Notes: generated from the sequence alone by a model not told the origin. Positions 29,002 to 38,023 are shown, numbered from the stretch's first letter. The stretch: DNA of 64,000 nucleotides from an uncultured Sulfitobacter sp. (GCF_947500075.1 NZ_CANMQS010000002.1:496001-560000); one strand, 5' to 3'. Numbers and translations are program-made.

Positions 29002-29376
29002 GGATCAGCCTGTCGTCGTTGCAGCGAATTTAGCGAGGTTTCGAAAGGGCGGCTAGGCACGTTTATTTGTCACACCACGGCATGGGCCGTCTGTTGCCCG
29101 TTGACTTATGCGCTGCCGCGCCCCATGTGCCATGCAAGCGATGCCTCTGCCGCGTGAGCAGACCGGTGCCAGCCTTTGTTAACAAAGAAGGCGTAAGCGC
29201 AGACCGGACATAAGGCCCGCTGTTGTTCCCAAAATCACGCGTGGGGCCAGACGCCACGGACAGGTGTTGGGCAGATGGCCCGGCGCTTGCGATCCGACTG
29301 GCGAACCCATGAGCGGCGCGAAGGTGCGCTGCGCGACAAGATTGAGGCGGGCCAGAGGCTGCGCCGGAAAGAGACT
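29002..29376. other. 375-bp divergent regulatory region (fur / DEAD helicase)
   Basis: No gene is supported here. The region carries a perfect 14-bp palindrome CTTTGTTAACAAAG at 29174-29187, flanked by two direct copies of GCAGACCGG (29159 and 29199). A TTGACT box at 29101 has no good -10 partner. The helicase frame stays open back to ATG 29275, but ATG 29377 has the better ribosome binding site (GGAAAGAG). A long 5' leader would fit a helicase whose expression responds to temperature; that is inference. Confidence 0.5.
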
Positions 29377-30693
29377 ATGAGCGATTTCGACATGATGGAT
29401 CTGCCAACGAAACTGGTGGAACGTCTCAAGGCGATGGGCATTTCAGACCCCACGCCCATTCAGAAACAAGCCATCCCCCACGCGCTGAACGGGCGCGATG
29501 TGATGGGACTGGCGCAGACCGGCACGGGCAAGACCGCGGCCTTTGGTGTGCCGCTGGTTGCACATATGCTGGAGAACCCCAAGCGCCCCGCGCCGCGCAC
29601 GGTGCGGGCGTTGGTGCTGGCCCCCACGCGGGAGCTGGCGCAGCAGATCATGCAGAACCTCAAGGGGTTTTGTGAAAACACGCCGCTGAAGGCGCAGATG
29701 GTTGTCGGCGGGCAGAACATCAATCCGCAGATCAAACGGCTGGAGCGGGGCGTGGACATGCTGGTGGCGACACCGGGGCGTCTGCTGGATCTGATCGACC
29801 GCCGGGCGGTTGTGCTGGGCGAAACCCGGTTTCTGGTACTGGATGAAGCGGATCAGATGCTGGACATGGGATTCATCCATGACCTGCGCAAGATTTCCGG
29901 CCTGATCCCGAAAGAGCGTCAGACGATGCTGTTTTCGGCCACCATGCCCAAGCTGATGAATGAGATTGCCGCGTCCTATCTGGACCGGCCCATTCGGGTG
30001 GAGGTCTCTCCTCCGGGCAAGGCGGCGGACAAGGTCACGCAGGAATTGCACTACATCGCCAAGGCGGAGAAGACGAACCTGCTGATTGAGCTGCTGAGCG
30101 CGCACAAAGAAGAGCGTGCGCTGGTCTTTGGCCGCACGAAGCACGGCTGTGAAAAGCTGATGAAGACGCTTGTCAAAGCCGGGCTTGAAGCGGCGTCGAT
30201 CCATGGCAACAAGAGCCAAGGGCAGCGCGACCGTGCGATTGCCGGGTTTAAATCCGGGGATATCAAGGTGTTGGTGGCCACGGATGTGGCCGCACGCGGT
30301 CTGGATATTCCGGATGTCAAACACGTCTACAACTACGAATTGCCCAATGTGCCCGACAACTATGTGCACCGCATTGGCCGGACCGCACGGGCGGGCAAGG
30401 ATGGTGCGGCGGTGGCTTTCTGTGCACCCGATGAGATGGACGAACTGATCGCCATCCAAAAGACGATGGGCATCCGCATTCCCGTGGCCTCTGGCCGCGC
30501 ATGGGAGCCGTCGGAGATCCCTGACAAGCCCAAGAAGGGCGGCGGTGGCCGTGGTCGCGGACGTGGACGTCCCGGTGGCGGCGGTGGTGGTGGCGGTGGT
30601 CAGGCCGCTGGCGCGAAACCCGGCGGCAAGCCCGGTGGTGCCCGCAGACGGCGTCGCGGTGGTGGCGGCGGCGGCGGTCAACGCGCGGCCTGA
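29377..30693 (+). CDS. DEAD-box ATP-dependent RNA helicase
   Basis: RNA helicase of 438 residues with all core motifs in order: the Q motif (DPTPIQKQAIP), motif I AQTGTGKTAAF, Ia PTRELAQQ, II DEAD (VLDEADQMLDMG), III SATM, V ATDVAARGLDIPDV and VI HRIGRTARAG. The tail after about 385 is Gly/Arg-rich (RGRGRGRPGGGG and RRRRRGGGG) and would bind RNA non-specifically, as in RhlE/CsdA-like helicases. It likely remodels rRNA or mRNA. A small membrane-protein gene overlaps its stop by one base. Confidence 0.95.
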   Translation: MSDFDMMDLPTKLVERLKAMGISDPTPIQKQAIPHALNGRDVMGLAQTGTGKTAAFGVPLVAHMLENPKRPAPRTVRALVLAPTRELAQQIMQNLKGFCENTPLKAQMVVGGQNINPQIKRLERGVDMLVATPGRLLDLIDRRAVVLGETRFLVLDEADQMLDMGFIHDLRKISGLIPKERQTMLFSATMPKLMNEIAASYLDRPIRVEVSPPGKAADKVTQELHYIAKAEKTNLLIELLSAHKEERALVFGRTKHGCEKLMKTLVKAGLEAASIHGNKSQGQRDRAIAGFKSGDIKVLVATDVAARGLDIPDVKHVYNYELPNVPDNYVHRIGRTARAGKDGAAVAFCAPDEMDELIAIQKTMGIRIPVASGRAWEPSEIPDKPKKGGGGRGRGRGRPGGGGGGGGGQAAGAKPGGKPGGARRRRRGGGGGGGQRAA

Positions 30694-30926
30694 TGCGGCG
30701 CGCGGCACTGATTGTCCTCTATCCATTGGTGGCGCTGTTGATGACGGTGCCGCTGATGTTTGCCGCCTATCTGAGTGTGATGTGCATGAACCCGACGGGG
30801 GCGCCTTGCCGCACCCCCGATCTGGGCGATTGGTTCGCCGGAGAGCTTGCGGGCATCTGGATGCCGCCCTTCGGGCTGGCACTGGTGCTGTGTTTTGTGA
30901 TCGCGCGGCTGCACAAGGCGGGATAG
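30693..30926 (+). CDS. Small two-helix membrane protein of unknown function
   Basis: A 77-residue product with two hydrophobic segments (ALIVLYPLVALLMTVPLMFAA and PPFGLALVLCFVIARL) separated by a loop containing CMNPTGAPC. I recognise no family. Its ATG shares one base with the helicase stop codon, so it is probably translated by re-initiation. The two loop cysteines may form a disulphide on the periplasmic side. Confidence 0.65.
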   Translation: MRRAALIVLYPLVALLMTVPLMFAAYLSVMCMNPTGAPCRTPDLGDWFAGELAGIWMPPFGLALVLCFVIARLHKAG

Positions 30927-30963
30927 CCGGTCGCGTGACCTGCGGTGGTTTACCCGGACCGAA

Positions 30964-30994
30964 TGAAAAGGCGCACCCATCACGGATGCGCCTT
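30964..30994 (-). terminator. Intrinsic terminator after the TerB-like gene
   Basis: On the minus strand the perfect stem AAGGCGCA / TGCGCCTT (11-base loop) is followed by TTCATTC, giving a TTTT run at the stem end. It lies 26 bp after the TerB-like stop codon and 37 bp after the convergent small gene's stop, so it may serve both. Confidence 0.75.
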
Positions 30995-31020
30995 CCCAAT
31001 CGGTTAAAACTCAACCCTGA

Positions 31021-31878
31021 TCAGGTATAAAGCGACGGCACGCCCATCTGCTCGTGGATCGCGTTCACGCTTTGTGGGCTCATGCCGAACCCCTGCGCCA
31101 GCTTGTGCAGATGCTGCGCCTCTTGCTGGGTGTCCAGATCAATGCCCAGCAGGGACATCGCATAGACCTGCGCTTCCAGCCCTTTGGGGGTTTGCGCCAC
31201 CAGCCCGTCCACATCTACGGGGCCTTGCAGCTGCTCATTCACAAAGGCGGCTTCCTGCGCGTCCACGTCGCCCAGACGGCCCAGCAGCTTGTCGCGCTCG
31301 CCTTCGTCAAAGGTGCCGTCGGATTTTGCGGCCTGGATCATCGCAGACAGCATCAAAGCGGCTGCGGCTTCCTGATCGCGGGAGGGTTCAATCGCGGGTT
31401 CGGGGGTGGAATCGAATTGGGAGTTCAGCACTTCGCCAAAGCTGCGGGTGTTGTCCGCGGGGCGTTGCTGCACCGCGCCACCTGCGGCACCGCCGAGAAG
31501 GCCGCCCAGACCGCCGCCGGATGCCAATCCGCCCAACAGGCCGCCGAGGCCACCGCCCGCGCCGCCACCGGCACCGCCAAGCTGTTCCAGCAACCCGCCA
31601 AGGCCACCGGGCATGCCGCCCGCTGCACCCCCCGCGCCGCCGCCCAACAGACCGCCGAGCATGTCCTCAAGGCCGCCGCCGGCACCGGGGCTATGTGCAC
31701 CACCATGGCGCTGGGCGCTGCCCGCGCTACCGGCCATGCCGCCGGTCAGGCCGCCCAACAGGCCACCCAGACCGCCGCCTGCGCCGCCGCCACCCTGGCT
31801 TTTGCGCATCATCGCGCTGGCACCCTTGGCCACAGCCACACCAACAGCCACCTTGGCCAGTGTTTTCATCAAACTCAT
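31021..31878 (-). CDS. DUF533/TerB-like protein with Gly-rich region
   Basis: A 285-residue product starting at ATG 31878 (MSLMKTLAKVAVGVAVAKGA). The N-terminus is a hydrophobic helix. Residues about 28-140 are extremely Gly/Ala/Leu-rich (GGLGGLLGG-type repeats). The C-terminal half (AAALMLSAMIQAAKSDGTFDEGERDKLLGRLGD) is a TerB-like helical domain with the acidic DGTFDEGE motif, related to YebE/DUF533. Function is unknown; TerB domains are linked to tellurite resistance and membrane stress. It is followed by an intrinsic terminator. Confidence 0.8.
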   Translation of the reverse strand: MSLMKTLAKVAVGVAVAKGASAMMRKSQGGGGAGGGLGGLLGGLTGGMAGSAGSAQRHGGAHSPGAGGGLEDMLGGLLGGGAGGAAGGMPGGLGGLLEQLGGAGGGAGGGLGGLLGGLASGGGLGGLLGGAAGGAVQQRPADNTRSFGEVLNSQFDSTPEPAIEPSRDQEAAAALMLSAMIQAAKSDGTFDEGERDKLLGRLGDVDAQEAAFVNEQLQGPVDVDGLVAQTPKGLEAQVYAMSLLGIDLDTQQEAQHLHKLAQGFGMSPQSVNAIHEQMGVPSLYT

Positions 31879-32026
31879 GGAAAATCCCCCCTTAAACGAG
31901 TCAGCCCGCAGCATGACATGTTTTGACGTCACAACGAGGGGAAAAAACCCGCAGTTGCCGCATCGGCCCGGTCCCGCGCATGTCGGGCGCATTGACAAGG
32001 CCGCTGGCCTCACGCCTTGTGGCGCG

Positions 32027-32911
32027 ATGGAACGCAAGGATCACGTGGACTTATTCGGTGCTGTCGCGCTGATCGCCTTTGCGCTGCATCTTGCGTTCAA
32101 TCAGGTGGTGGTGAAGGTCACCACCGATGGGTTCAGCCCGGTCTTTGCCGCAGGCATCCGCTCTGTCGGGGCGGTAATCGTGCTGCTGGTGTGGATGCGT
32201 CTGCGCGGCATCAGCCTGAAGATCCCACGATCCGCCTGGCCCGGTGGCATCCTTGCAGGAGTGCTGTTTGCGGCTGAGTTCTTTTGCCTGTTTCTGGCGC
32301 TGGATCTGGGCACGGTGAGCCGGTCGTCGGTGATTTTCTACACCATGCCGGTGTGGCTGTCGCTGGCCGTGCATTTCCTGCTCCCCGGAGAGCAGCTGAC
32401 CCCGCTCAAGATGCTGGGGCTGGTCTTGGCTGTGGCGGGCGTTGGCGTGGCTTTGCTCGACCGCGACAGCGGGGGGGCGAACTGGACAGGGGATCTCCTT
32501 GCGCTGGTCTCCGCGATGATGTGGGCGGGGATCGCGCTGTGTTTGCGGCTGACGGAGATGTCGAAGGTGGCGCCGTCGCAGCAATTGCTGATGCAGGTCC
32601 TGATCTCTGGCCCGATCCTGCTGCTGATTGCGCCCTTTATGGGGCCTTTTGTGCGTGATCTGGCCCCGATCCATATCTTCGGGCTGCTGTTCCAGATCAT
32701 CGCCGTGGCGAGCTTTGGGTTTCTGGTGTGGTTCTGGCTGATGAAGATCTATCCGGCGTCCTCCGTTGCATCGTTCAGCTTTCTGTCGCCAGTGTTTTCG
32801 GTGATTTTGGGCTGGCTGCTGCTGTCGGAAGAGGTGGCCTTGTCCATCTGGGTCGCCCTGGCGCTGGTGGCCAGCGGGATTTACCTGATCAACCGCAAGC
32901 CCCGGCCGTAG
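32027..32911 (+). CDS. EamA/DMT-family permease
   Basis: A 294-residue membrane protein with ten predicted helices in two EamA halves. ATG 32027 (MERKDHVDLFGAVALIAFALH) is taken; the open frame upstream runs antisense to the TerB-like gene and is not coding. The first half has HLAFNQVVVKVTTDGFSPVFAAGIRS; the second ends in SPVFSVILGWLLLSEEVALSIWVALALVASGIYLINR, typical of the family. The substrate is unknown. It is divergent from the TerB-like gene (148 bp between) and ends at a long inverted repeat. Confidence 0.87.
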   Translation: MERKDHVDLFGAVALIAFALHLAFNQVVVKVTTDGFSPVFAAGIRSVGAVIVLLVWMRLRGISLKIPRSAWPGGILAGVLFAAEFFCLFLALDLGTVSRSSVIFYTMPVWLSLAVHFLLPGEQLTPLKMLGLVLAVAGVGVALLDRDSGGANWTGDLLALVSAMMWAGIALCLRLTEMSKVAPSQQLLMQVLISGPILLLIAPFMGPFVRDLAPIHIFGLLFQIIAVASFGFLVWFWLMKIYPASSVASFSFLSPVFSVILGWLLLSEEVALSIWVALALVASGIYLINRKPRP

Positions 32912-32960
32912 AGCAGCCAACCCAAAACCCGAAGGTCCTCAGGTTTTGGGTCGGCTGCTC
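32911..32960. terminator. Long inverted repeat, probable bidirectional terminator
   Basis: Arms of 19 bases (GAGCAGCCAACCCAAAACC and its complement) pair with one mismatch around a 12-base loop. The left arm begins at the last base of the permease stop codon, and selO converges from the other side, ending 9 bp away. There is no U-tract outside the stem, although the arms themselves contain a TTTT/AAAA block. Confidence 0.65.
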
Positions 32961-32969
32961 TGGACCGCG

Positions 32970-34379
32970 TCAGGTGCCGCAGAAGGTGGCGGGCACGATT
33001 TCGTCCGATGTGGGCGGGCGGTGCAGGTCGGGGTCGGTTTCCGCATAGGGCGTGGCGAGGGCCCTGGACAGCCGTTCAAACGGGGCCATGTCGCCTGCGA
33101 CGGCGGCCTGGATCATCTCTTCCACCCGGTGGTTGCGCGGGATGACAGCGGGGTTGCTGCGGGCCATCAGCGCTTGCGGGTCCGGCTCGGTGCTCAGGCG
33201 CGCCTGCCAGGCGCTGTGCCATGCCTCGAAGGCCTCCCGGTTCACAAATTGGTCGCGCGCGGCATCCGTGCCCAAGGCACGGAAGGTGTTGGTGAAATCC
33301 GCGCCGTCGTCCTGCATCAATGCCAGCAGATGTTCGAGGCGTTTGACGTCCTCCTCCACCGGCGTGGAGATGCCGATCTTGGCGGCAAATCGCGTCAGCC
33401 AATTGGCTTCGATCTGGTCCGGCATGGCGTGGATGATGGCGGTGGCTTCTTCCACGGCGGCGTCGCGGTCCTCCATCTGGGCGATCAGCGCGGTGGCCAG
33501 CTGTGCCATGTTCCACACCGCGATGTTGGGCTGGTTGCCGTAAGCGTACCGCCCCGTCTGGTCGATGGAGCTGAACACACGGGTCTGCGCAAAGGCATCC
33601 ATGAAGGCGCAGGGGCCATAGTCGATGGTTTCGCCTGCGATGCTGGCGTTGTCGGTGTTCATCACGCCGTGGATGAAGCCCACCGCCATCCATGCGGGGA
33701 TCAATGCGGCTTGCGCCGTGCAGACGGCGCGCAGCAGGTCCATGGGGCCTTTGGCATCCGGGTAGTGGCGCTGGATGGCATACTGCGTGAGCGTCTTGAG
33801 GTTTTCGATCTCGCCCCGTGCTGCGAAAATCTGGAACGTGCCGACACGCAGGTGGCTGGAGGCCACGCGGGTCAGCACAGCACCCGGCAGGCCACCCTGT
33901 TCGCGCCAGATGCTCTCGCCCGTGCTGACAGCGGCAAGGGCGCGGGTTGTGGGGATGCCGAAGGCGTACATCGCTTCGGAGACGAGGTATTCGCGCAGCA
34001 CCGGACCGAGCCACGCGCGGCCATCGCCCATGCGGCTGTAAGGCGTGGGGCCGGAGCCCTTGAGCTGGATGTCGCGGCGGGTGCCATCGGTGCCGATGAC
34101 TTCGCCCAGCAGGATCGCGCGACCATCGCCCAGTTGCGGGTTCCAGTTGCCGAACTGGTGCCCTGCATAGAGTTGGGCGAGGGGGGCTGCGTTGGCGGGG
34201 GTGGCGTTGCCTGCAAAGACCTGTGCTGCCTCTTGCAGATCGCCCACCTTGATGCCCAGCAGCTTGGCCAGATCCGTGTTGAACGCCAGCAGGTGCGGGG
34301 TTTTCACCGGTGTGGGGGTGAGGCGGGTATAGAAAGCATCGGGCAGGGCGGCGTAGCTGTTGTCGAAGGGGATCTGCAT
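32970..34379 (-). CDS. selO: Protein adenylyltransferase SelO (YdiU family)
   Basis: Pseudokinase-fold enzyme that attaches AMP to proteins during redox stress. ATG 34379 (MQIPFDNSYAALPDAFYTR) gives 469 residues. Conserved stretches are YAGHQFGNWNPQLGDGRAILLGEV, LKGSGPTPYSRMGDGRAWLGPVLREYLVSEAM, TRVASSHLRVGTFQ and the active-site GVMNTDNASIAGETIDYGPCAFMD. The usual C-terminal Cys (redox-linked) is present only as FCGT at the very end. It is the last gene of the nucleoside hydrolase-GNAT-selO run, 4 bp after the GNAT gene. Confidence 0.93.
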   Translation of the reverse strand: MQIPFDNSYAALPDAFYTRLTPTPVKTPHLLAFNTDLAKLLGIKVGDLQEAAQVFAGNATPANAAPLAQLYAGHQFGNWNPQLGDGRAILLGEVIGTDGTRRDIQLKGSGPTPYSRMGDGRAWLGPVLREYLVSEAMYAFGIPTTRALAAVSTGESIWREQGGLPGAVLTRVASSHLRVGTFQIFAARGEIENLKTLTQYAIQRHYPDAKGPMDLLRAVCTAQAALIPAWMAVGFIHGVMNTDNASIAGETIDYGPCAFMDAFAQTRVFSSIDQTGRYAYGNQPNIAVWNMAQLATALIAQMEDRDAAVEEATAIIHAMPDQIEANWLTRFAAKIGISTPVEEDVKRLEHLLALMQDDGADFTNTFRALGTDAARDQFVNREAFEAWHSAWQARLSTEPDPQALMARSNPAVIPRNHRVEEMIQAAVAGDMAPFERLSRALATPYAETDPDLHRPPTSDEIVPATFCGT

Positions 34380-34383
34380 GGGA

Positions 34384-34833
34384 TCAGAGCTTTCGGGACA
34401 TGAACATGTAGCGCTCGCGGGGTTCAAACCCGGCGCGGCGGTAAAGGGCGATGGCGGCGGTGTTGTCGTGGTCGACTTCAAGGTGGATGGCCTTGAGGCC
34501 GCCTGTAGCCAGAGCGTTGGGCAGGGTCAGAAGCGCTTCGGTTGCGATACCGCGGCCGCGGACGCCGGGGCGGATGTAGAGCTCATCAAGGATGGCATCC
34601 AGGCCACCGAATTCGATGGACCAGCCGAAAGTAATGACGATGTAGCCAATGGGCGCGCGGGGCGGCCCGATGAGATAGGCGCAGCCGTGGGGGATGCCGT
34701 CCAGCAGGGGGGCCAGGCCCGCATGGCGCGCCTCATCAGACATCACGATGCCTTCTTCGGTATGGAAGGCGGTGACCAGCGGCAGCAGGCGGTCCAGATG
34801 CTCAGGCGCAGCAAGGGTGAGGGCGGCGCTCAT
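34384..34833 (-). CDS. GNAT-family N-acetyltransferase
   Basis: A 149-residue acetyltransferase. The acetyl-CoA loop is in LDELYIRPGVRGRGIATEALLTL (RGRGIA), followed by IHLEVDHDNTAAIALYRRAGFEPRERY, the standard C-terminal strands. The acceptor is unknown. Its ATG overlaps the nucleoside hydrolase stop by 4 bp and it ends 4 bp before selO, so the three genes are likely one operon. Confidence 0.85.
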   Translation of the reverse strand: MSAALTLAAPEHLDRLLPLVTAFHTEEGIVMSDEARHAGLAPLLDGIPHGCAYLIGPPRAPIGYIVITFGWSIEFGGLDAILDELYIRPGVRGRGIATEALLTLPNALATGGLKAIHLEVDHDNTAAIALYRRAGFEPRERYMFMSRKL

Positions 34834-35771
34834 AACCGGGCCAGCCTTTCCGTCAGCAGGGCAAAGAAACCGTCCGCATCAATGTCGCCCATGAAAGTGG
34901 CATTGGGCGCACGATCGGTGACGCGCCACCAGTCGGCGACAGTCATGCCCATGGTGAGCTCTGATTGCGTCTCGATCTCCACGTTGATGTGGCGTCCGGT
35001 GAAAAGATCCGGGTTGATCAGATAGGCGGTCACGCAAGGATCGTGCAGCGGCGCGCCGGCGGAGCCGTATTTCTCCTTGTCGAACCGCTCGAAGAAATCG
35101 GTCATCTGCGCCACGGCAATGCCAACGGGCGTGTTGAGCGCGCGGAAGGCATCGTTGCGGGGTTTGGTGACCAGCGCCTTATGCGTCACATCGAGCGGCA
35201 TCACCACGATGGGTGCGCCCGATTTGAACACGATGTCAGCGGCTTGCGGGTCGACGTAAATGTTGAATTCAGCGGTGGGGGTGATGTTGCCGCCCTCAAA
35301 GTAGCCCCCCCCCATCAGCACGATCCTGGCAATCCGGCTGGCAATGTCGGGCGCTTTTTGCAAGGCGGTGGCGATATTGGTGAGCGGGCCAAGCGGGCAG
35401 AGTGTCACGGTGCCCGGCGCATGGTCCCGCAGGGTGTCGATGATGAAGTCCACCGCATGGCCGTCGGCCAGGGGCATGGTGGGATCGGGCAGGTCAGGGC
35501 CGTCGAGGCCGGTCTTGCCGTGCACATGTTCGGCAGTGACCAGATCGCGGCCCAGCGGACGGTCACAACCTGCATAAACCGATACATCAGGAAAGCCTGC
35601 CAACTCACAGACAATGCGCGCATTTTTGCTCGTCAGGTCCAGCGGCACATTGCCAGCCACACAGGTGATCCCCAGTACCTCGATGTCTTCAGGGCTGGCC
35701 AGTGCCAGCAGAATGGCGACAGCGTCGTCCTGTCCGGGGTCGGTGTCGATGATGATCTTGCGGGGGGTCAC
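34830..35771 (-). CDS. Inosine/uridine-preferring nucleoside hydrolase
   Basis: Cleaves the N-glycosidic bond of ribonucleosides for salvage. The product has 313 residues. The calcium-binding signature IIIDTDPGQDDAVAILLAL sits at residues 6-24, LCPLGPLTNIATAL and LMGGGYFEGGNITPTAEFNIYVDPQAAD are the central motifs, and HDPCVTAYLINPDLF gives the late metal-binding Asp. The base specificity cannot be read directly. It starts 187 bp from the mazG stop, a gap containing copy 3 of the intergenic element. Confidence 0.92.
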   Translation of the reverse strand: MTPRKIIIDTDPGQDDAVAILLALASPEDIEVLGITCVAGNVPLDLTSKNARIVCELAGFPDVSVYAGCDRPLGRDLVTAEHVHGKTGLDGPDLPDPTMPLADGHAVDFIIDTLRDHAPGTVTLCPLGPLTNIATALQKAPDIASRIARIVLMGGGYFEGGNITPTAEFNIYVDPQAADIVFKSGAPIVVMPLDVTHKALVTKPRNDAFRALNTPVGIAVAQMTDFFERFDKEKYGSAGAPLHDPCVTAYLINPDLFTGRHINVEIETQSELTMGMTVADWWRVTDRAPNATFMGDIDADGFFALLTERLARL

Positions 35772-35921
35772 GGGGGCGGTGTCCTTTTTGGCGGGGAGCC
35801 TGACAGATAGGCCATATTCGGGGATGTTGGAAAGGGGGGTGCAGTGTGATGGCGGGGTGGTCGGCCTGTTTCAGCCGCTGTGCGCGCGGGGATGTGGTGA
35901 AAGAGATTTCAGTCCTCCGGA

Positions 35922-35947
35922 GGGGTTTTTTGAACCATTTGGAAGAC
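35922..35947 (+). repeat. Intergenic element, copy 3 of 3
   Basis: AGGGG followed by six Ts and TGAACCATTTGGAAGA, matching the copies at 5011 and 12200. It is preceded by CCTCCGGAGG and an AAAGAGATTTCAG stretch that resembles the sequence before copy 2 (AAAGAGATTCTAG). Here both neighbouring genes run on the minus strand, so the orientation relative to transcription is opposite to copy 2. Confidence 0.7.
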
Positions 35948-35958
35948 AGGGGTGCGGG

Positions 35959-36789
35959 TCATGTCGGGCCTTCGTCTGCTTTGACGGCGTTCCAGAGCGC
36001 GTCCATTTCTTCGAGCGTGCTTTCTGAGGGGGTTTTGCCTTTTTTTGCAAGGCGTTGTTCGATTTCTTTAAAGCGATGCTCTACCTTTGCATTGGTGCGC
36101 CGGACGGCGACTTCGGGGTCCACGTCCAGATGGCGGGCGAGGTTGGCCATCACGAACAACAGATCGCCGAATTCCGCTTCGACCGCGTCCTGGGTCAGGG
36201 TGTCGCGGGCTTCGACCAATTCGGCTGCTTCCTCCACGATCTTGTCCAGCACGCTGCCGGTGTTGTCCCAGTCAAACCCCACGCGTGCCAGACGTTTTTG
36301 CAGTTTTACCGCCCGTGTCATCCCCGGCAGGCCGAGGGCCACGCCTTCCAGCGTGCCTTTTTGCGCCTTGCCCGCGCGTTCCCTGGCTTTGATTGCCTCC
36401 CAATCCAGCGTTTGCTGTTCGGCGGATTTGTCGCGGCTTTCATCGCCGAACACATGCGGGTGCCGCGCGACCATCTTGTCGGAGATGTTGCGCACCACCG
36501 ATTGGAAGGTGAAATGGCCAGCTTCTTCGCCCATGGCGGTGTGGTAGACGCTTTGCAGCAGCAGATCGCCCAGCTCCCCTTCCAGCTCCGCCCAGTCGCG
36601 GCGCTGGATGGCATCGGCAACTTCATACGCCTCTTCAATGGTATAGGGGGCGATGCTGTCAAAATCCTGTTCGATATCCCAGGGGCATCCGGTGTCCGGG
36701 TCGCGCAGACGGCGCATGATTTCAAGCAGCCGTTCGATGCCTGCGTCCCTATCATGGATCAGCGCGTCATTGGGAGATGTGTCAGCCAT
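35959..36789 (-). CDS. mazG: Nucleoside triphosphate pyrophosphohydrolase MazG
   Basis: House-cleaning enzyme hydrolysing nucleoside triphosphates to monophosphates. The 276-residue product contains two tandem MazG domains. The first is RLRDPDTGCPWDIEQDF then YTIEEAYEVADAI with the EExxE-type metal site; the second has KIVEEAAELVEARD and AEFGDLLFVMANLARHL. Length and layout match the full E. coli-type protein. It is divergent from the M20 amidohydrolase gene, with a 64-bp spacer. Confidence 0.95.
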   Translation of the reverse strand: MADTSPNDALIHDRDAGIERLLEIMRRLRDPDTGCPWDIEQDFDSIAPYTIEEAYEVADAIQRRDWAELEGELGDLLLQSVYHTAMGEEAGHFTFQSVVRNISDKMVARHPHVFGDESRDKSAEQQTLDWEAIKARERAGKAQKGTLEGVALGLPGMTRAVKLQKRLARVGFDWDNTGSVLDKIVEEAAELVEARDTLTQDAVEAEFGDLLFVMANLARHLDVDPEVAVRRTNAKVEHRFKEIEQRLAKKGKTPSESTLEEMDALWNAVKADEGPT

Positions 36790-36853
36790 TGCAGCTTGGT
36801 CCTGTCTGGTGTCAGATGGCAGGGTGCAGAACCCGTCTCAAGGAGTCCACCCC

Positions 36854-38023
36854 ATGCCCGTCATCAACCGCATTGCTGATTTCAGCGCAGATATGGCCGC
36901 CTGGCGGCAACATCTGCATACAATCCCGGAACTGGGGCTGGAGTGCCATCAGACAGCTGCCTTTGTGGCCGACCGTCTGCGGGAATTCGGCGTGGATGAA
37001 TTGCACGAAGGGGTCGCCAAGACCGGCATCGTGGCGATCATCGCAGGGCAGGGTGACGGCCCCACCATCGGGTTGCGCGCCGACATGGATGCGCTGCCGA
37101 TTGAGGAGGAAACGGGGGTGCCCTATGCCTCCACCCACCCCGGCAAGATGCATGCCTGCGGCCATGACGGGCATACGGCGATGCTGCTGGGGGCGGCGAA
37201 GTATCTGGCGGAGACGCGGAACTTTTCGGGCAAGGTGGCGCTGCTTTTCCAGCCGGCAGAAGAGGTGGGCGGCGGTGGCGAGATCATGGTGCAGGAAGGG
37301 GTGATGGACCGGTTCGGGATCACCCAGGTCTATGCGCTGCACAATGCGCCGGGGCTCCCGTTCGGGCGGTTTCACACCAATCCAGGTCCGATCATGGCAG
37401 CGGCCGATACCTTTACGATTACGCTGACGGGCAAGGGTGGGCATGGGGCGCGGCCGCATGATTGCGTGGATCCGGTCGTGGCCGCCTGTGCGATTGTGCA
37501 GTCCTTGCAGACCATTGTGAGCCGGAACCTCAACCCGATGGACAATCTGGTGATCTCAACCACGCAGATCCACACCGGCACAACGGACAATGTGATCCCG
37601 GAGGAGGTCTATATCAACGGCACGGTGCGCACCTTTGACAAGGAGGTGCAGGCGATGGCCGTGCGCCGGATGCAGGCCATCGTGGATGGCCACGCGGCGA
37701 GCTATGATCTGAAGGCTGAACTGGATTTCGAATACGGCTATCCGCCCACGGTGAACCACGCCAAAAACGCGGCTTTTGCCGTGGAGGTGGCCAGCGAGGT
37801 TGCCGGGGAAGCGGGTGTGGAGCCGAACCAAACCCCGGTGATGGGGGCGGAGGATTTCTCCTACATGCTGGAAGCGCGCCCCGGCGCCTATCTGATGCTG
37901 GGTCAGGGCGAAGGGGCGGGCGTGCACCATCCGCTGTACAATTTCAACGATGAGATCGCGCCGATTGGGGCGTCGTTCTTTGCGCGTATGGTGGAACGCG
38001 CGCAACCCGTGGCGGGAGGCTGA
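36854..38023 (+). CDS. M20-family amidohydrolase (hippurate hydrolase/aminoacylase type)
   Basis: Zinc or cobalt peptidase-fold deacylase of 389 residues. ATG 36854 is preceded by AAGGAG. RADMDALPIEE, HACGHDGHTAMLLGAAKYL, PAEEVGGGGEIMV and the late MGAEDFSYML are the family's metal-site and catalytic motifs; the central domain GKGGHGARPHDCVDPV is the lid. M20D members remove acyl groups from amino acids. It is followed after 3 bp by two ureohydrolase genes, so the physiological substrate may be an acylated guanidino compound or amino acid; that is inference. Confidence 0.9.
   Translation: MPVINRIADFSADMAAWRQHLHTIPELGLECHQTAAFVADRLREFGVDELHEGVAKTGIVAIIAGQGDGPTIGLRADMDALPIEEETGVPYASTHPGKMHACGHDGHTAMLLGAAKYLAETRNFSGKVALLFQPAEEVGGGGEIMVQEGVMDRFGITQVYALHNAPGLPFGRFHTNPGPIMAAADTFTITLTGKGGHGARPHDCVDPVVAACAIVQSLQTIVSRNLNPMDNLVISTTQIHTGTTDNVIPEEVYINGTVRTFDKEVQAMAVRRMQAIVDGHAASYDLKAELDFEYGYPPTVNHAKNAAFAVEVASEVAGEAGVEPNQTPVMGAEDFSYMLEARPGAYLMLGQGEGAGVHHPLYNFNDEIAPIGASFFARMVERAQPVAGG

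Noticed and set aside
29275..29376. 34-residue N-terminal extension of the DEAD-box helicase
   Set aside because: The frame is open, but ATG 29377 has the better ribosome binding site and gives the usual helicase N-terminus.
36790..36853. Possible guanidine riboswitch before the M20-ureohydrolase genes
   Set aside because: The gap is only 64 bp and I saw no conserved guanidine-I, -II or -III core.
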